From an uncultured Bacteroidota bacterium (GTDB taxonomy: Bacteria > Bacteroidota > Bacteroidia > Bacteroidales > P3): DNA of 64,000 nucleotides. The stretch is taken from NCBI GenBank assembly GCA_902776365.1, contig CACYPU010000003.1, positions 1 to 64,000 of the forward strand, written 5' to 3'. The notes under the pieces are model-generated. The model saw only the letters and a program-made list of their open reading frames with translations, made no database searches and was not told the origin of the DNA. Position numbers and translations under genes: made by a program. Numbering within the stretch: the first letter of the stretch is position 1; every line of letters starts with the position of its first letter. Positions 1 through 11,198 of the stretch are shown piece after piece.

Positions 1-20
1 CGTATAGATTTCTTGCTCAT
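1..20 (-). CDS. 5' end of a gene running off the left edge
   Basis: Only the first codons are visible: an ATG at 20..18 followed by codons for Ser-Lys-Lys-Ser-Ile to the window edge. The start is suggested by a good Bacteroidota promoter core on the same strand at 64-75, which would give a leader of about 40 bases. No product can be named. Confidence 0.35.
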
Positions 21-63
21 TTGTAGCAGCTTTTAGGCCGTTGCCATATTCCTATTTTCGAAC

Positions 64-75
64 TGCAAAGATACG
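64..75 (-). promoter_or_regulatory. Bacteroidota -7 promoter core (CGTATCTTTGCA)
   Basis: Read on the minus strand this is CGTATCTTTGCA, the TAnnTTTG -7 element followed by GCA that recurs in this window before dnaX and corA. It points leftwards to the partial gene starting at position 20. Confidence 0.6.
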
Positions 76-92
76 AAATATTTCTGGAATAG

Positions 93-350
93 CAAAATTA
101 TATTTGTTCGCGCCCGCGCGACGGAAACGTCTACATCACAGAAAAACCCAAGCGTGTGCGCAACACACCCCTCTTCCGCGAAGACAACTGCTCGTTCTCG
201 CTGGGACAGGACGGCCGCTACTACTTCGTCTTCTCTATGCCCAAGAATCAGGTCAACGCCCTCCCTCGCCAACTCTTTGACCAAGCCTTTTCCATCGCCC
301 TGAAAGTGTCACGCGTAATCCTTAAACGAAAAAGCATCGTAGAGGCCTAG
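93..350 (+). pseudogene. Gene fragment, unrecognised, 5'-truncated
   Basis: The frame is open from the stop at 90-92 to the stop at 348-350. From about 120 it has well-behaved GC-rich codon use (DGNVYITEKP, then FREDNCSFSLGQDGRYY), unlike the AT-rich DNA just upstream. There is no convincing ATG; the earliest usable start is a GTG at 156, giving 64 residues. The coding-like sequence begins abruptly without a start, so it is most likely the C-terminal remnant of a longer protein. A possible plus-strand promoter core (TATATTTG) lies at 99-106. No family was recognised. Confidence 0.35.
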
Positions 351-385
351 TAGAGAAGAAGTTCGGTTAATTCTTTAAACCTAAT

Positions 386-533
386 CCGACAATAGACAGT
401 TACGACAATAAAAAAATGAATGACAATACCCCCTTCTTTATATTATATAATTACTTAATATATAGATAGATATATAAGAAAGAGAAAGAAGCGTACCCCT
501 CAAAAAACAACTGTCGGAACTGTCTACTGTCGG
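386..533. repeat. Imperfect inverted repeat flanking an AT-rich spacer
   Basis: The left arm at 386-408 and the right arm at 511-533 are inverted copies matching at about 20 of 23 positions; both carry CTGTC/GACAG units. Between them lie about 100 bases of AT-rich DNA with no coding sequence. The right arm also contains direct CTGTCGG repeats. The function is unknown; it could be a decayed element end or a protein-binding site. Confidence 0.5.
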
Positions 534-582
534 AAAACAATCCTTTAAACTTTAAACTTTAAACATTAAACTTTATAAATCA

Positions 583-986
583 ATGAAATACGACATCACA
601 AAACCCCAGGCACCCCAGATGCCAACCCTCGGAAAAGGGACAGAATGCATCAAAATTCTCCTCTCACAGGCATCAAAAGACATGCACGAAGCCCTCGTCC
701 CGATGCTTTTCCCCCCTCTGGGAGCACATATGAGCGGTTCTGAATTTCAGTACCCGGACCTCACTTGGAAGGAAACTTGTGGCCAAATGGCCAACCTCGT
801 GGCCGAATTAAGAAGCTCGTTGAGTGGCAGAAACAGGTGAAAACCAAATCGGCCAACAAAGAGAAATCCGCCCGCCCGGACGTCGCCTTCTGGGACGAAC
901 TCCAGAAAACAGGCTACAAAAACACCAGCAAGGTCTTCACACCCCGCCAAGTGCAAACCATTCTCGAGTGGCTGGGGCCTCCGTAA
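583..986 (+). pseudogene. Small conserved-looking gene broken by a one-base frameshift
   Basis: An ATG at 583 opens a frame beginning MKYDITKPQAP that runs with good codon use to about residue 75 (ending near MANLVAEL) and then hits a stop at 838-840. The continuation (KKLVEWQKQVKTKSANKE through VFTPRQVQTILEWLGPP) is in another frame and ends at 986. The switch is near 805-812, in the bases GAATTAAGAAGC. Restoring one base gives a single protein of about 134 residues. I see no classical slippery heptamer, so a mutation or sequencing error is likelier than programmed frameshifting. The family is not known to me. A block of TTTAAAC repeats lies just upstream (541-575). Confidence 0.55.
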
Positions 987-1060
987 ACCCCATAATCGCA
1001 CGCTATCGCACGTAATCGCACCCCATCGTCCACAATCGCACGAACCCCAATAAAAAAGGT

Positions 1061-1073
1061 CGTATCTTTGCAT
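1061..1073 (+). promoter_or_regulatory. Orphan Bacteroidota promoter core (CGTATCTTTGCAT)
   Basis: This is an excellent TATCTTTGCA element pointing rightwards, but no plus-strand gene follows before ilvE, which is on the other strand. A transcript starting near 1080 would contain only repeats and the terminator hairpin at 1312-1347. It is either a leftover from a lost gene or the promoter of a small RNA. Confidence 0.5.
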
Positions 1074-1311
1074 CGTGATTTCAAGGCGAGACACCCGGGA
1101 CCTCACCAAGAACCACAAAAAAGAGCTCTTTGACATATTGAAACGAGTAACTAAGTGACCGAGTAACTAGTAGCCATCAGGTTAACACCAACTAGGCATC
1201 AAGTACTAGTTGGGTACTAGTTGATATTAAGTTGATGGGGAAAAAACTAAACAAAAACAGTACAAAGGAGTGCAAAGGAGTACAAAGGAGTGCAAGGAGT
1301 GCAGGGAATGA

Positions 1312-1347
1312 AAAAGGAATGCTGGGAAAAATTTCCCAGCACTCCTT
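1312..1347 (-). terminator. Terminator hairpin downstream of ilvE
   Basis: The arms (AAGGAATGCTGGGAAA and TTTCCCAGCACTCCTT) pair with one mismatch around a short loop. On the minus strand the stem is followed by a run of T, and it begins 27 bases after the ilvE stop. It could also end a plus-strand transcript from the promoter at 1061. Confidence 0.65.
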
Positions 1348-1373
1348 TATTAATTGTTAATTGTTAATTCTCC

Positions 1374-2396
1374 CTAGTCCATGATGGTGTTCCAGTTGTG
1401 GACATCCTCGGCTTCGCCGAGCTGGATGGCGCGGAGGGCGTTGTAGAGCTTGGTGCTGTAGGGTCCGGGCTCCTTGCCGAAGACGTAGATCTTGCCGGTC
1501 TCGGGGTCGTCGAGGCGCTCGATGGGGCTGATGACGGCGGCGGTGCCGCAGGCGCCGGCTTCCTGGAAGGTGCTTAGCTCTTCGACGTCGATGGGGCGAC
1601 GCTCGACTTTCATGCCCATGTCCTCGGCGAGCTGCATGAGGCTCTTGTTGGTGATGGAGGGCAGGATGGAGGTGCTCTTCGGGGTGATGTAGGCACCGTC
1701 CTTGATGCCGAAGAAGTTGGCAGCGCCGGCTTCGTCGACATATTTCTTCTCCTTGGCGTCGAGGTAGAACTCGCAGGCGTACTGGCCACCGTGGCAGGCT
1801 TCGACGTGGGCCCTGAGGCTGGCGGCATAGTTACCACCGACCTTGTAGATGCCGGTGCCCAGAGGAGCGGAACGGTCGTACTTGCGGGTGATGACATAGG
1901 GGTTGGCTTTGAAACCGCCCTTGAAGTAGGGTCCCACGGGGGTCACGAAGATGACGAAGAGGTACTCGTCGGCGGGTTTGACACCCACGGTGATGCCGGT
2001 GCCGATGAGCAGGGGACGGAGGTAGAGGCTGGCGCCGGTGCCGTAGGGAGGAATGAAGCGCTCGTTGAGCTTGATGACCTTCTTGCACATCTCGACGAAT
2101 TTCTCGGTGGACAGCTCGGGCATCATGATGCCGCGGCAGGTGCTCTGCAGACGTTCGGCGTTGGCTTCGGGGCGGAAGATGCGGATTTTGCCGTCTTTGC
2201 AGCGGTAGGCTTTGAGGCCTTCGAAGGCTTCCTGGCCGTAGTGGAGGGAGGAGGCGGCCATGTGAATTTCGATGTGCTCGGAGCTGGAGGTCTCGATTTC
2301 GCCCCATTCGCCGTTACGGAAGTAGCAGCGGACGTTGTAGTCGGTTTTGACGTAACCGAAGGGGAGGTTTTGCCAATCTATATTCATGGTATTCAA
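1374..2396 (-). CDS. ilvE: Branched-chain amino acid aminotransferase
   Basis: This PLP enzyme of 340 residues transfers the amino group between glutamate and the keto acids of leucine, isoleucine and valine in the cytoplasm. It is a fold-type IV aminotransferase of the longer BCAT group. The PLP lysine is K185 in the conserved setting YKVGGNYAAS. The substrate and cofactor loop EAGACGTAAV is present near residue 280. The length is normal for the family. The protein could start at MNTMN or at the second Met three codons later. It has its own promoter (2431-2444) and terminator, so it appears monocistronic. Confidence 0.95.
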   Translation of the reverse strand: MNTMNIDWQNLPFGYVKTDYNVRCYFRNGEWGEIETSSSEHIEIHMAASSLHYGQEAFEGLKAYRCKDGKIRIFRPEANAERLQSTCRGIMMPELSTEKFVEMCKKVIKLNERFIPPYGTGASLYLRPLLIGTGITVGVKPADEYLFVIFVTPVGPYFKGGFKANPYVITRKYDRSAPLGTGIYKVGGNYAASLRAHVEACHGGQYACEFYLDAKEKKYVDEAGAANFFGIKDGAYITPKSTSILPSITNKSLMQLAEDMGMKVERRPIDVEELSTFQEAGACGTAAVISPIERLDDPETGKIYVFGKEPGPYSTKLYNALRAIQLGEAEDVHNWNTIMD

Positions 2397-2430
2397 TTTT
2401 TTAGGTTGTTTGTTTGATTAATTTCAATCC

Positions 2431-2444
2431 GACAAAGATAAGAA
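2431..2444 (-). promoter_or_regulatory. ilvE promoter core (TTATCTTTGTC)
   Basis: Reads TATCTTTG on the minus strand, 35-48 bases upstream of the ilvE start codon; it matches the Bacteroidota -7 element. Confidence 0.6.
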
Positions 2445-2490
2445 TAAAATATGGATATTTGAAAAAAAATTTTACCATGTCGGAAAAAAG

Positions 2491-2503
2491 TAGTATTTTT
2501 GCA
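2491..2503 (+). promoter_or_regulatory. tRNA promoter core (TAGTATTTTTGCA)
   Basis: The TATTTTTG element with a following GCA sits about 30 bases upstream of the tRNA 5' end, as expected for a promoter of the tRNA and possibly of ruvX behind it. Confidence 0.6.
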
Positions 2504-2532
2504 GCCGAATTCAGGGGTCAAAAAACCTGAAA

Positions 2533-2606
2533 GGCCTCTTAGCTCAGTTGGTTAGAGCAGCTGACTCATAATCAGCGGGTCCTTGGTTCGAACCCGAGAG
2601 GGGCCA
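2533..2606 (+). tRNA. tRNA with CAU anticodon (elongator Met or Ile2)
   Basis: A complete cloverleaf of 74 bases: acceptor stem GGCCTCT/AGGGGCC, D arm with AGCTCAGTTGGTTAGAGC, anticodon stem GCTGA/TCAGC with loop CTCATAA, T stem CTTGG/CCGAG with loop TTCGAAC, and discriminator A. CCA is not encoded. The anticodon is CAU. The acceptor stem with C4-G69 resembles the Ile2 tRNA that TilS converts to lysidine, whereas the loop is shared with elongator Met. It is not an initiator tRNA because the first pair is G-C. Identity between Ile2 and Met is unresolved. Confidence 0.93.
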
Positions 2607-2648
2607 CAAAATAAATAGTTGAGAGTTTAGAGTTGAGAGTTTATAGTT

Positions 2649-3062
2649 ATGGGAAGAATAATGGCCATTGACTACGGAAAAGTGCGCACGGGGTTGGCGG
2701 TAACCGACCCCGTGCGCATTATTGCCACCGCCCTGACGACGGTGGAGACCCCTACCCTGCTGGCGTTTATCAAGGACTATTGTGCGCGTGAGGAGGTGGA
2801 CCTCTTCGTGGTGGGCGAGGCCAAGCAGATGGACAACAGCCCGTCGGAGTCGATGGCGCTGATAGAGCCTTTCGTCCAGAAGCTCCAGGAGACCTTCCCC
2901 GACAAGGAGGTGGCCCGCGTGGACGAGCGCTTCACTTCGAAGATGGCTTTCCAGACGATGATAGACAGCGGCCTGAAGAAGAAGCAACGCCGGGACAAAG
3001 GCATGATCGACCAGATTTCCGCCACGATTATGCTGCAAGACTTTATGCGAAGTGAAAAATGA
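2649..3062 (+). CDS. ruvX: Putative pre-16S rRNA nuclease / Holliday junction resolvase-like protein YqgF
   Basis: This RNase H-fold protein of 137 residues has the family motifs: N-terminal DYGKVRTGLA with the first catalytic Asp, central VGEAKQMDNSPSE, DERFTS near residue 95, and a C-terminal DQISATIML with the last acidic residue. YqgF members process the 5' end of 16S rRNA; the resolvase role is inferred from fold similarity. The length is typical. It begins 42 bases after the tRNA, so the two may be cotranscribed. Its last codons run into the left arm of the inverted repeat at 3057, so its C-terminus was probably reshaped by that element. Confidence 0.9.
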   Translation: MGRIMAIDYGKVRTGLAVTDPVRIIATALTTVETPTLLAFIKDYCAREEVDLFVVGEAKQMDNSPSESMALIEPFVQKLQETFPDKEVARVDERFTSKMAFQTMIDSGLKKKQRRDKGMIDQISATIMLQDFMRSEK

Positions 3063-3514
3063 AAAGTGAAAAGTGAAACGGTTTAAATATACCACAGATG
3101 GCGAATGAACTTTTATATGAAAAAGGAATATGTTTTGCAGTAAGATGTGTTTCACTTTACAAGACCCTCACCGGCGAACGAGGAGAGTATATAATGAGCA
3201 AACAATTGATGAGAAGTGGAACAAGTATAGGCGCAAACATTAGCGAAAGCAACAATGCACAAAGTACTCCTGACTATATTAACAAACTATCGATTGCACT
3301 GAAAGAAGCTGACGAAACACACTACTGGTTTGACTTATTGAAAAGAACATCATTTATTAATCAAAAAGAATATGAATCACTTGACACAGATGTACGTGAA
3401 CTTATAGCAATGCTGACAGCTTTAATAAAGAAACACAAAAAAATAATAAACCAATAATAACCCTAAACGTGAGAGTAAAACGCAGTTTCGCTTTTCACTT
3501 TTCACTTTTCATTT
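3057..3514. repeat. Perfect 22-bp inverted repeat bracketing the four-helix-bundle gene
   Basis: The left arm at 3057-3078 and the right arm at 3493-3514 are exact reverse complements, built from GAAAAGT units. Transcribed RNA could fold so that the gene between them (3098-3457) sits in the loop of a long hairpin. The sequence between the arms is clearly AT-richer than the ruvX and def genes on either side. Confidence 0.75.
3098..3457 (+). CDS. Four-helix-bundle protein (S23/IVP family)
   Basis: This 119-residue protein matches the four-helix-bundle family named after the protein encoded in intervening sequences of some 23S rRNA genes. Family features seen are the phrase RSGTSIGANISES near residue 43, and ALKEADETHYWFDLL near residue 70. 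Members form pentameric barrels and relate to the Avd protein of diversity-generating retroelements; their cellular role is unclear. It is AT-rich compared with its neighbours and lies between ruvX and def inside a perfect inverted repeat, which points to insertion as a unit. No reverse transcriptase or variable repeat is nearby. Confidence 0.85.
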   Translation: MANELLYEKGICFAVRCVSLYKTLTGERGEYIMSKQLMRSGTSIGANISESNNAQSTPDYINKLSIALKEADETHYWFDLLKRTSFINQKEYESLDTDVRELIAMLTALIKKHKKIINQ

Positions 3515-3522
3515 AAAAAATT

Positions 3523-4083
3523 ATGATTTTACCAATTATAGGCTTTGGACATCCTACGCTGCGCAAGGTTGCGCAACCAGTATCGAAAGACTACCCGAAC
3601 CTGAAGGAGCTTATCGACAATATGTTCGAGACGATGTACAACGCCGACGGCGTGGGCCTCGCAGCACCCCAGATAGACCTCTCCATCCGCCTCGTCACCA
3701 TCGGCGTGCGTCCCTACGACGAGAAGACCGACACCTATGGTGAGCCTACCGATGTGCATGTGCTCATCAATCCAGAGATTCTCGAGTTCAAGGGCGAGAA
3801 GAAGTATTTCAACGAGGGGTGCCTCAGCGTGCCCGACATCCACGAGGATGTGCTGCGCCCCGACACCATTGTCCTGCAGTGGTGGGACGAGAACTGGGAG
3901 GAGCATACCGAGGAGATCGACGGCCTCTTTGCCCGCATCGCCCAGCACGAGATAGACCATCTCGACGGCAAGGTTTTCACCGACCGGCTCTCGCCGCTGC
4001 GCCGCACGATGCTGAAACGCCGCCTCAGCGACATTTCCGCCGGCCGCGTGCACACGAAATACAAGATGAAGAGAGTTAAATAA
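3523..4083 (+). CDS. def: Peptide deformylase
   Basis: This metalloenzyme removes the formyl group from the N-terminal Met of new proteins at the ribosome. All three family motifs are present in order: GVGLAAPQ near residue 43, EGCLSVP near residue 98 with the metal-binding Cys, and QHEIDHLDG near residue 145 with the two metal-binding His and the catalytic Glu. Length 186 residues, normal for a Bacteroidota enzyme. It follows the four-helix-bundle insert; before that insertion it was probably directly downstream of ruvX. Confidence 0.96.
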   Translation: MILPIIGFGHPTLRKVAQPVSKDYPNLKELIDNMFETMYNADGVGLAAPQIDLSIRLVTIGVRPYDEKTDTYGEPTDVHVLINPEILEFKGEKKYFNEGCLSVPDIHEDVLRPDTIVLQWWDENWEEHTEEIDGLFARIAQHEIDHLDGKVFTDRLSPLRRTMLKRRLSDISAGRVHTKYKMKRVK

Positions 4084-4142
4084 CGGTTAAAGTTTAACGG
4101 TTAAAGTTTAAAGTTTAAAGAATTTAAGAATTAATAAAATAT

Positions 4143-4679
4143 ATGAAGAAGATTGTAATCCTTGGTTTCGGCCTTTTCCTTATGGCCGCGTGTGGCTGCA
4201 ACGAGCAGAAGGCTCCCGACCACGATGAGCTGATTGATTCCATCAGCGCCATCGAGCAGACCGTCAGTGAACAGAGCCTGCTTTTCTCGGCCGACACCGC
4301 CGAAATGATGGTCAACATGTACACCCGTTTCGTGGACAATTTCCCCGAAGACAGCCTCACCCCCATCTACATGATGCGCATTGCCGACATCGAGGTGAAC
4401 CGAGGCAATTTCGACAAGGGCATAGTCCTCTACGACAGTGTCATCAACACATTCCTCGGCTTTGAGGGGCTGCCCGAATGCATGCTGAGGAAGGCCGAAG
4501 CCCTCGACCAGGACGGCGAGCACCGCGAGCAGGCCATTGCCGCCTACCAGGACTTCATCTCCCAGTATCCCGACGACCCCAGGTCGCAGGAAATCGTGGG
4601 ACGTCTCCAGTATGCAAACATGACGCAGGAAGAGCTTCTCGCCACCGTCCATAAAATGGAAAACCAGAGCCGTAAATGA
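4143..4679 (+). CDS. Lipoprotein with TPR-like repeats
   Basis: 178 residues. The N-terminus (MKKIVILGFGLFLMAACGC) is a short signal peptide with a lipobox-like MAAC, so the product is probably anchored in a membrane facing the periplasm. The mature part contains helical repeats of the tetratricopeptide type (for example IADIEVNRGNFDKGIVLYD and AIAAYQDFISQYPDD), resembling BamD or YfgM-like helical proteins. The stop codon overlaps the start of the next gene (ATGA), so the two are translationally coupled. TTAAAGTTT repeats fill the gap to def. The exact role is unknown. Confidence 0.7.
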   Translation: MKKIVILGFGLFLMAACGCNEQKAPDHDELIDSISAIEQTVSEQSLLFSADTAEMMVNMYTRFVDNFPEDSLTPIYMMRIADIEVNRGNFDKGIVLYDSVINTFLGFEGLPECMLRKAEALDQDGEHREQAIAAYQDFISQYPDDPRSQEIVGRLQYANMTQEELLATVHKMENQSRK

Positions 4680-7339
4680 CCATCGAAAGTTTCCGCATCC
4701 GGGCCAGTTACCCCAACTATTTCATGGTAAACCTCTACGCCCGTGAAGGACGCGAGATTTTCGACCACGATAGCGAGGACCCCGAGAACCAGCTGGAAGG
4801 CAACAAACCGGGCACTGTCATCTACCATTTGGAGGGCGACAGTGCCCTTTATGAATTTCCTCCCCGCTGGTACGATATGTACCGCTTGCTCAAGCTCCGC
4901 GATCAAGAGCAGAAGGACTTTCTGATGCTGCTGCTGGGCGAGCGCGACGGACTTCTTTCCGACCAAGACCGGCAGCGGCTTGCCTCCATCCGCGACGACT
5001 TCCGCCACCAGTGCTGCGAGTTTGTGGAGAGGCATCCGCTGTATGAATGCGACGAGCTTATCACCACATTGACGGAGCATGGAGATTTCTCCGACGAAGC
5101 CATCAGCTACAAGGGTCATATGCTGCTGGACCTGACGAAGAACTGCTATCCCGTGCCGGATTTCTGCATTTTGACGGCACGGTCGTTCGAGCATCCGGAG
5201 AGGCTTGGCGAGATGCTGGACAAGGCTATCGACAATCTGGAGTCGATGACGAGTTGCAAACTGGGCGACGACAACAATCCCCTGGTGTTTGCCATCCGCT
5301 GTGCGATGCCGCAGTATATCCCTGGGCTGATGCCCACGCTGCTCAACATCGGAGTGACGCGGCGGGCCTATGAAGCCTTGAAGAAGAGCTTCGAACCCTC
5401 AATGGCAAACCGCGTCTACCTGAGCACGCTGCACACGCTCTGCGAGATGTTGGAACTGGAGCACCGCGACGAACGGTCGGACATCGAGCTGACGGTGCCG
5501 GCGCAACAGCAACGCATCAAAGAGCTGGAGGCGAAAATCACCGCCACTCCCGACGGCACACAGCTTATCACCGACGCACACCACCAAGTCTACCGCCTCA
5601 CCCTCTTCGTGCGCCAATTTTACGAAGAAAACTCTGACCTTATCCTCACATTCATGCAGGGCAAGCAGGCATCCCCCAGCCTCATCCTTCAGCGCATGGT
5701 GTGGACCATCGGCAACAACGAGAGCTATCCCGGCGTCCTCTACAGCCGTCATTCGCGCACAGGCGAGGGTAAGCAAATCGAAAGCTACCGCAATATTTTC
5801 GGCGAGGAAATCATGACGGGCGATGTTACCACCGAAGACCTCGCCTACCGCGACCGTAACGAGATACGCTCCCAGTTCCCCGCCGTCTACCATTTCGACC
5901 CCTTGCTGAAAAAACTCGAGCGGCGCTACAAGACCCCCGTCACCATCGAGTTCGCCGTCGAGTCCTACCCCAACAAACTGAGCCTCTTCTCCGTACTGCA
6001 GCTCAACGCCTCCGAAATGACGGGACGGGCGGCACTCATCTCGGCCATCGACATGCGCAACGACGGCCTCGTCGGCGACGCCAACGTCATAGACCTCATC
6101 AAGCCCTACCATCTCCGCCAGATTATCTCCGACACCATCGACAGCCACTCCATCAACCAGCTCACCCTCTTCGGTCATGGGCTCAGCGTCCTCCCCAGTA
6201 CCGCCATCTCGGCACGCCTCTGCCTCTCAATCTCCAAAGCCCGCGAATTCAAGGCCAAAGGCGAGAATGTATGCCTCTGCCAGGAACACTTCGCGCCCCA
6301 GGACACCATCACCCTCAACGAAGTCCAGGCCATCCTCTCCATCATGCCCGCCGCCATCCATGTCGTCACCGCCTGTCGCGGCTACGGCATCCCCGCACTT
6401 ATGGACCTCCATACCTACGGCATCCACATCGAGGGCAATTCGATAGTCAACAGCGACGGACTCGTCATCCACGAAGGCGAGATGATTACCATGAGCTCGA
6501 AAAACCAAAGCCTCTTCAAAGGGCAGGCAGCCTTCCGTCCCGCACGATTCGCCAAATACATCGAAGGCGGACATGTGAACATCGACGATGACGAGAAGGG
6601 CTTCTTCGAACGCATGAAGGTGGCTTATCAAGAATACCAGAACATCGTCACCTCTCAGGAGGCAGCCTTCATCACCGATATCAACAAGCTGGCGCGCCTC
6701 ATCCGCTGTAACCTTCAGAACAAGCCCAAGATTGCCTCTGGGATTGTCAACCACTGGTACGAAGGGCACACGGATGAATATGTCTCGCAAGTGCTGCTGA
6801 GCCGCATGGGAGACCACAACGACCAAAGCCGCCTCTTCAATATGCTGCATACCACCAACAAGACGGACTTCTTCCAACGCGTCTACCGCCAATGCCGCCA
6901 ACGCAACATCTCGGGTCTCACCGCCGGCAGCTTCATGCTTGGCCGCTTTGTTGCCCGACCGCTCCCCCGCCGAATGTGGGACACCCTTTCCAACGCTGTC
7001 GTCGCCTTTCTCCTCAACGAATACGTGCTCTACGAGAAATACCAGCAAGTGCTTCAGGAGGTGGGCGAAATCAAACTGGCCCGCGCACATTCGCGCATCG
7101 AGACCGAAGGCATCGACAATATGGTGGTGCGCAACTTCGACCTCACCAACTTCGCGCCCCTGCTCTACTCCAATCACGACTGGAGTCAGGTTGCCGCCGA
7201 ACTGGAAAACATGGAACACCAGGACAACACGCACCTGCTCGTCGGGATGCTTTCACGCCCCGTTGACGAAATCTTCGACATAAGCACTCCCTGGAAAGCA
7301 AGCATCGTCGAAGAGATCCTGAATAAATCGGAAGAATAG
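4676..7339 (+). CDS. Pyruvate phosphate dikinase-like protein lacking the PEP/pyruvate barrel
   Basis: 887 residues, the length of PPDK but not its full architecture. Residues 1-140 are an unrecognised extension. About 145-440 resemble the PPDK nucleotide-binding domain: YPVPDFCIL near 158, NPLVFAIRCAMPQYIPGLMP at 201-220 and a TGEGK turn near 362. About 500-620 resemble the swivelling phosphohistidine domain; H562 in IHVVTACRGYG aligns with the catalytic His of TSHAAVVARG. Residues 620-887 do not look like the expected C-terminal TIM barrel. It may phosphorylate itself from ATP and pass phosphate to an unknown acceptor, or be a regulator. Start ATGA overlaps the lipoprotein gene stop. Confidence 0.7.
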   Translation: MTIESFRIRASYPNYFMVNLYAREGREIFDHDSEDPENQLEGNKPGTVIYHLEGDSALYEFPPRWYDMYRLLKLRDQEQKDFLMLLLGERDGLLSDQDRQRLASIRDDFRHQCCEFVERHPLYECDELITTLTEHGDFSDEAISYKGHMLLDLTKNCYPVPDFCILTARSFEHPERLGEMLDKAIDNLESMTSCKLGDDNNPLVFAIRCAMPQYIPGLMPTLLNIGVTRRAYEALKKSFEPSMANRVYLSTLHTLCEMLELEHRDERSDIELTVPAQQQRIKELEAKITATPDGTQLITDAHHQVYRLTLFVRQFYEENSDLILTFMQGKQASPSLILQRMVWTIGNNESYPGVLYSRHSRTGEGKQIESYRNIFGEEIMTGDVTTEDLAYRDRNEIRSQFPAVYHFDPLLKKLERRYKTPVTIEFAVESYPNKLSLFSVLQLNASEMTGRAALISAIDMRNDGLVGDANVIDLIKPYHLRQIISDTIDSHSINQLTLFGHGLSVLPSTAISARLCLSISKAREFKAKGENVCLCQEHFAPQDTITLNEVQAILSIMPAAIHVVTACRGYGIPALMDLHTYGIHIEGNSIVNSDGLVIHEGEMITMSSKNQSLFKGQAAFRPARFAKYIEGGHVNIDDDEKGFFERMKVAYQEYQNIVTSQEAAFITDINKLARLIRCNLQNKPKIASGIVNHWYEGHTDEYVSQVLLSRMGDHNDQSRLFNMLHTTNKTDFFQRVYRQCRQRNISGLTAGSFMLGRFVARPLPRRMWDTLSNAVVAFLLNEYVLYEKYQQVLQEVGEIKLARAHSRIETEGIDNMVVRNFDLTNFAPLLYSNHDWSQVAAELENMEHQDNTHLLVGMLSRPVDEIFDISTPWKASIVEEILNKSEE

Positions 7340-7342
7340 TCC

Positions 7343-11194
<3,852 letters not shown>

Positions 11195-11198
<4 letters not shown>

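Larger units (their letters stand above)
987..1373. other. Non-coding stretch with promoter and short repeats
   Basis: There is no gene in this 387-base gap. It holds, in order, an (AATCGCAC)-type repeat at about 992-1042, an orphan promoter core at 1061-1073, ACTAGTTG/AACTAG repeats at about 1145-1225, GGAGTGCAAAGGAGTACAAA-type repeats at 1261-1303, the ilvE terminator at 1312-1347 and a TTAATTG repeat at about 1348-1368. Confidence 0.6.

Noticed and set aside
1261-1303. Possible CRISPR or regulatory repeat array
   Set aside because: The GGAGTGCAAA units are about 10 bases long and contiguous without spacers, and no cas gene is present.
5399-7234. Minus-strand open frames of 259 and 335 codons opposite the PPDK-like gene
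   Set aside because: They are antisense shadows; the plus-strand frame has recognisable PPDK domains across the whole span.
4676-7339. Ordinary pyruvate phosphate dikinase (ppdK)
   Set aside because: The length fits, but the C-terminal PEP/pyruvate barrel is not recognisable and the N-terminus is extended, so the metabolic name would mislead.
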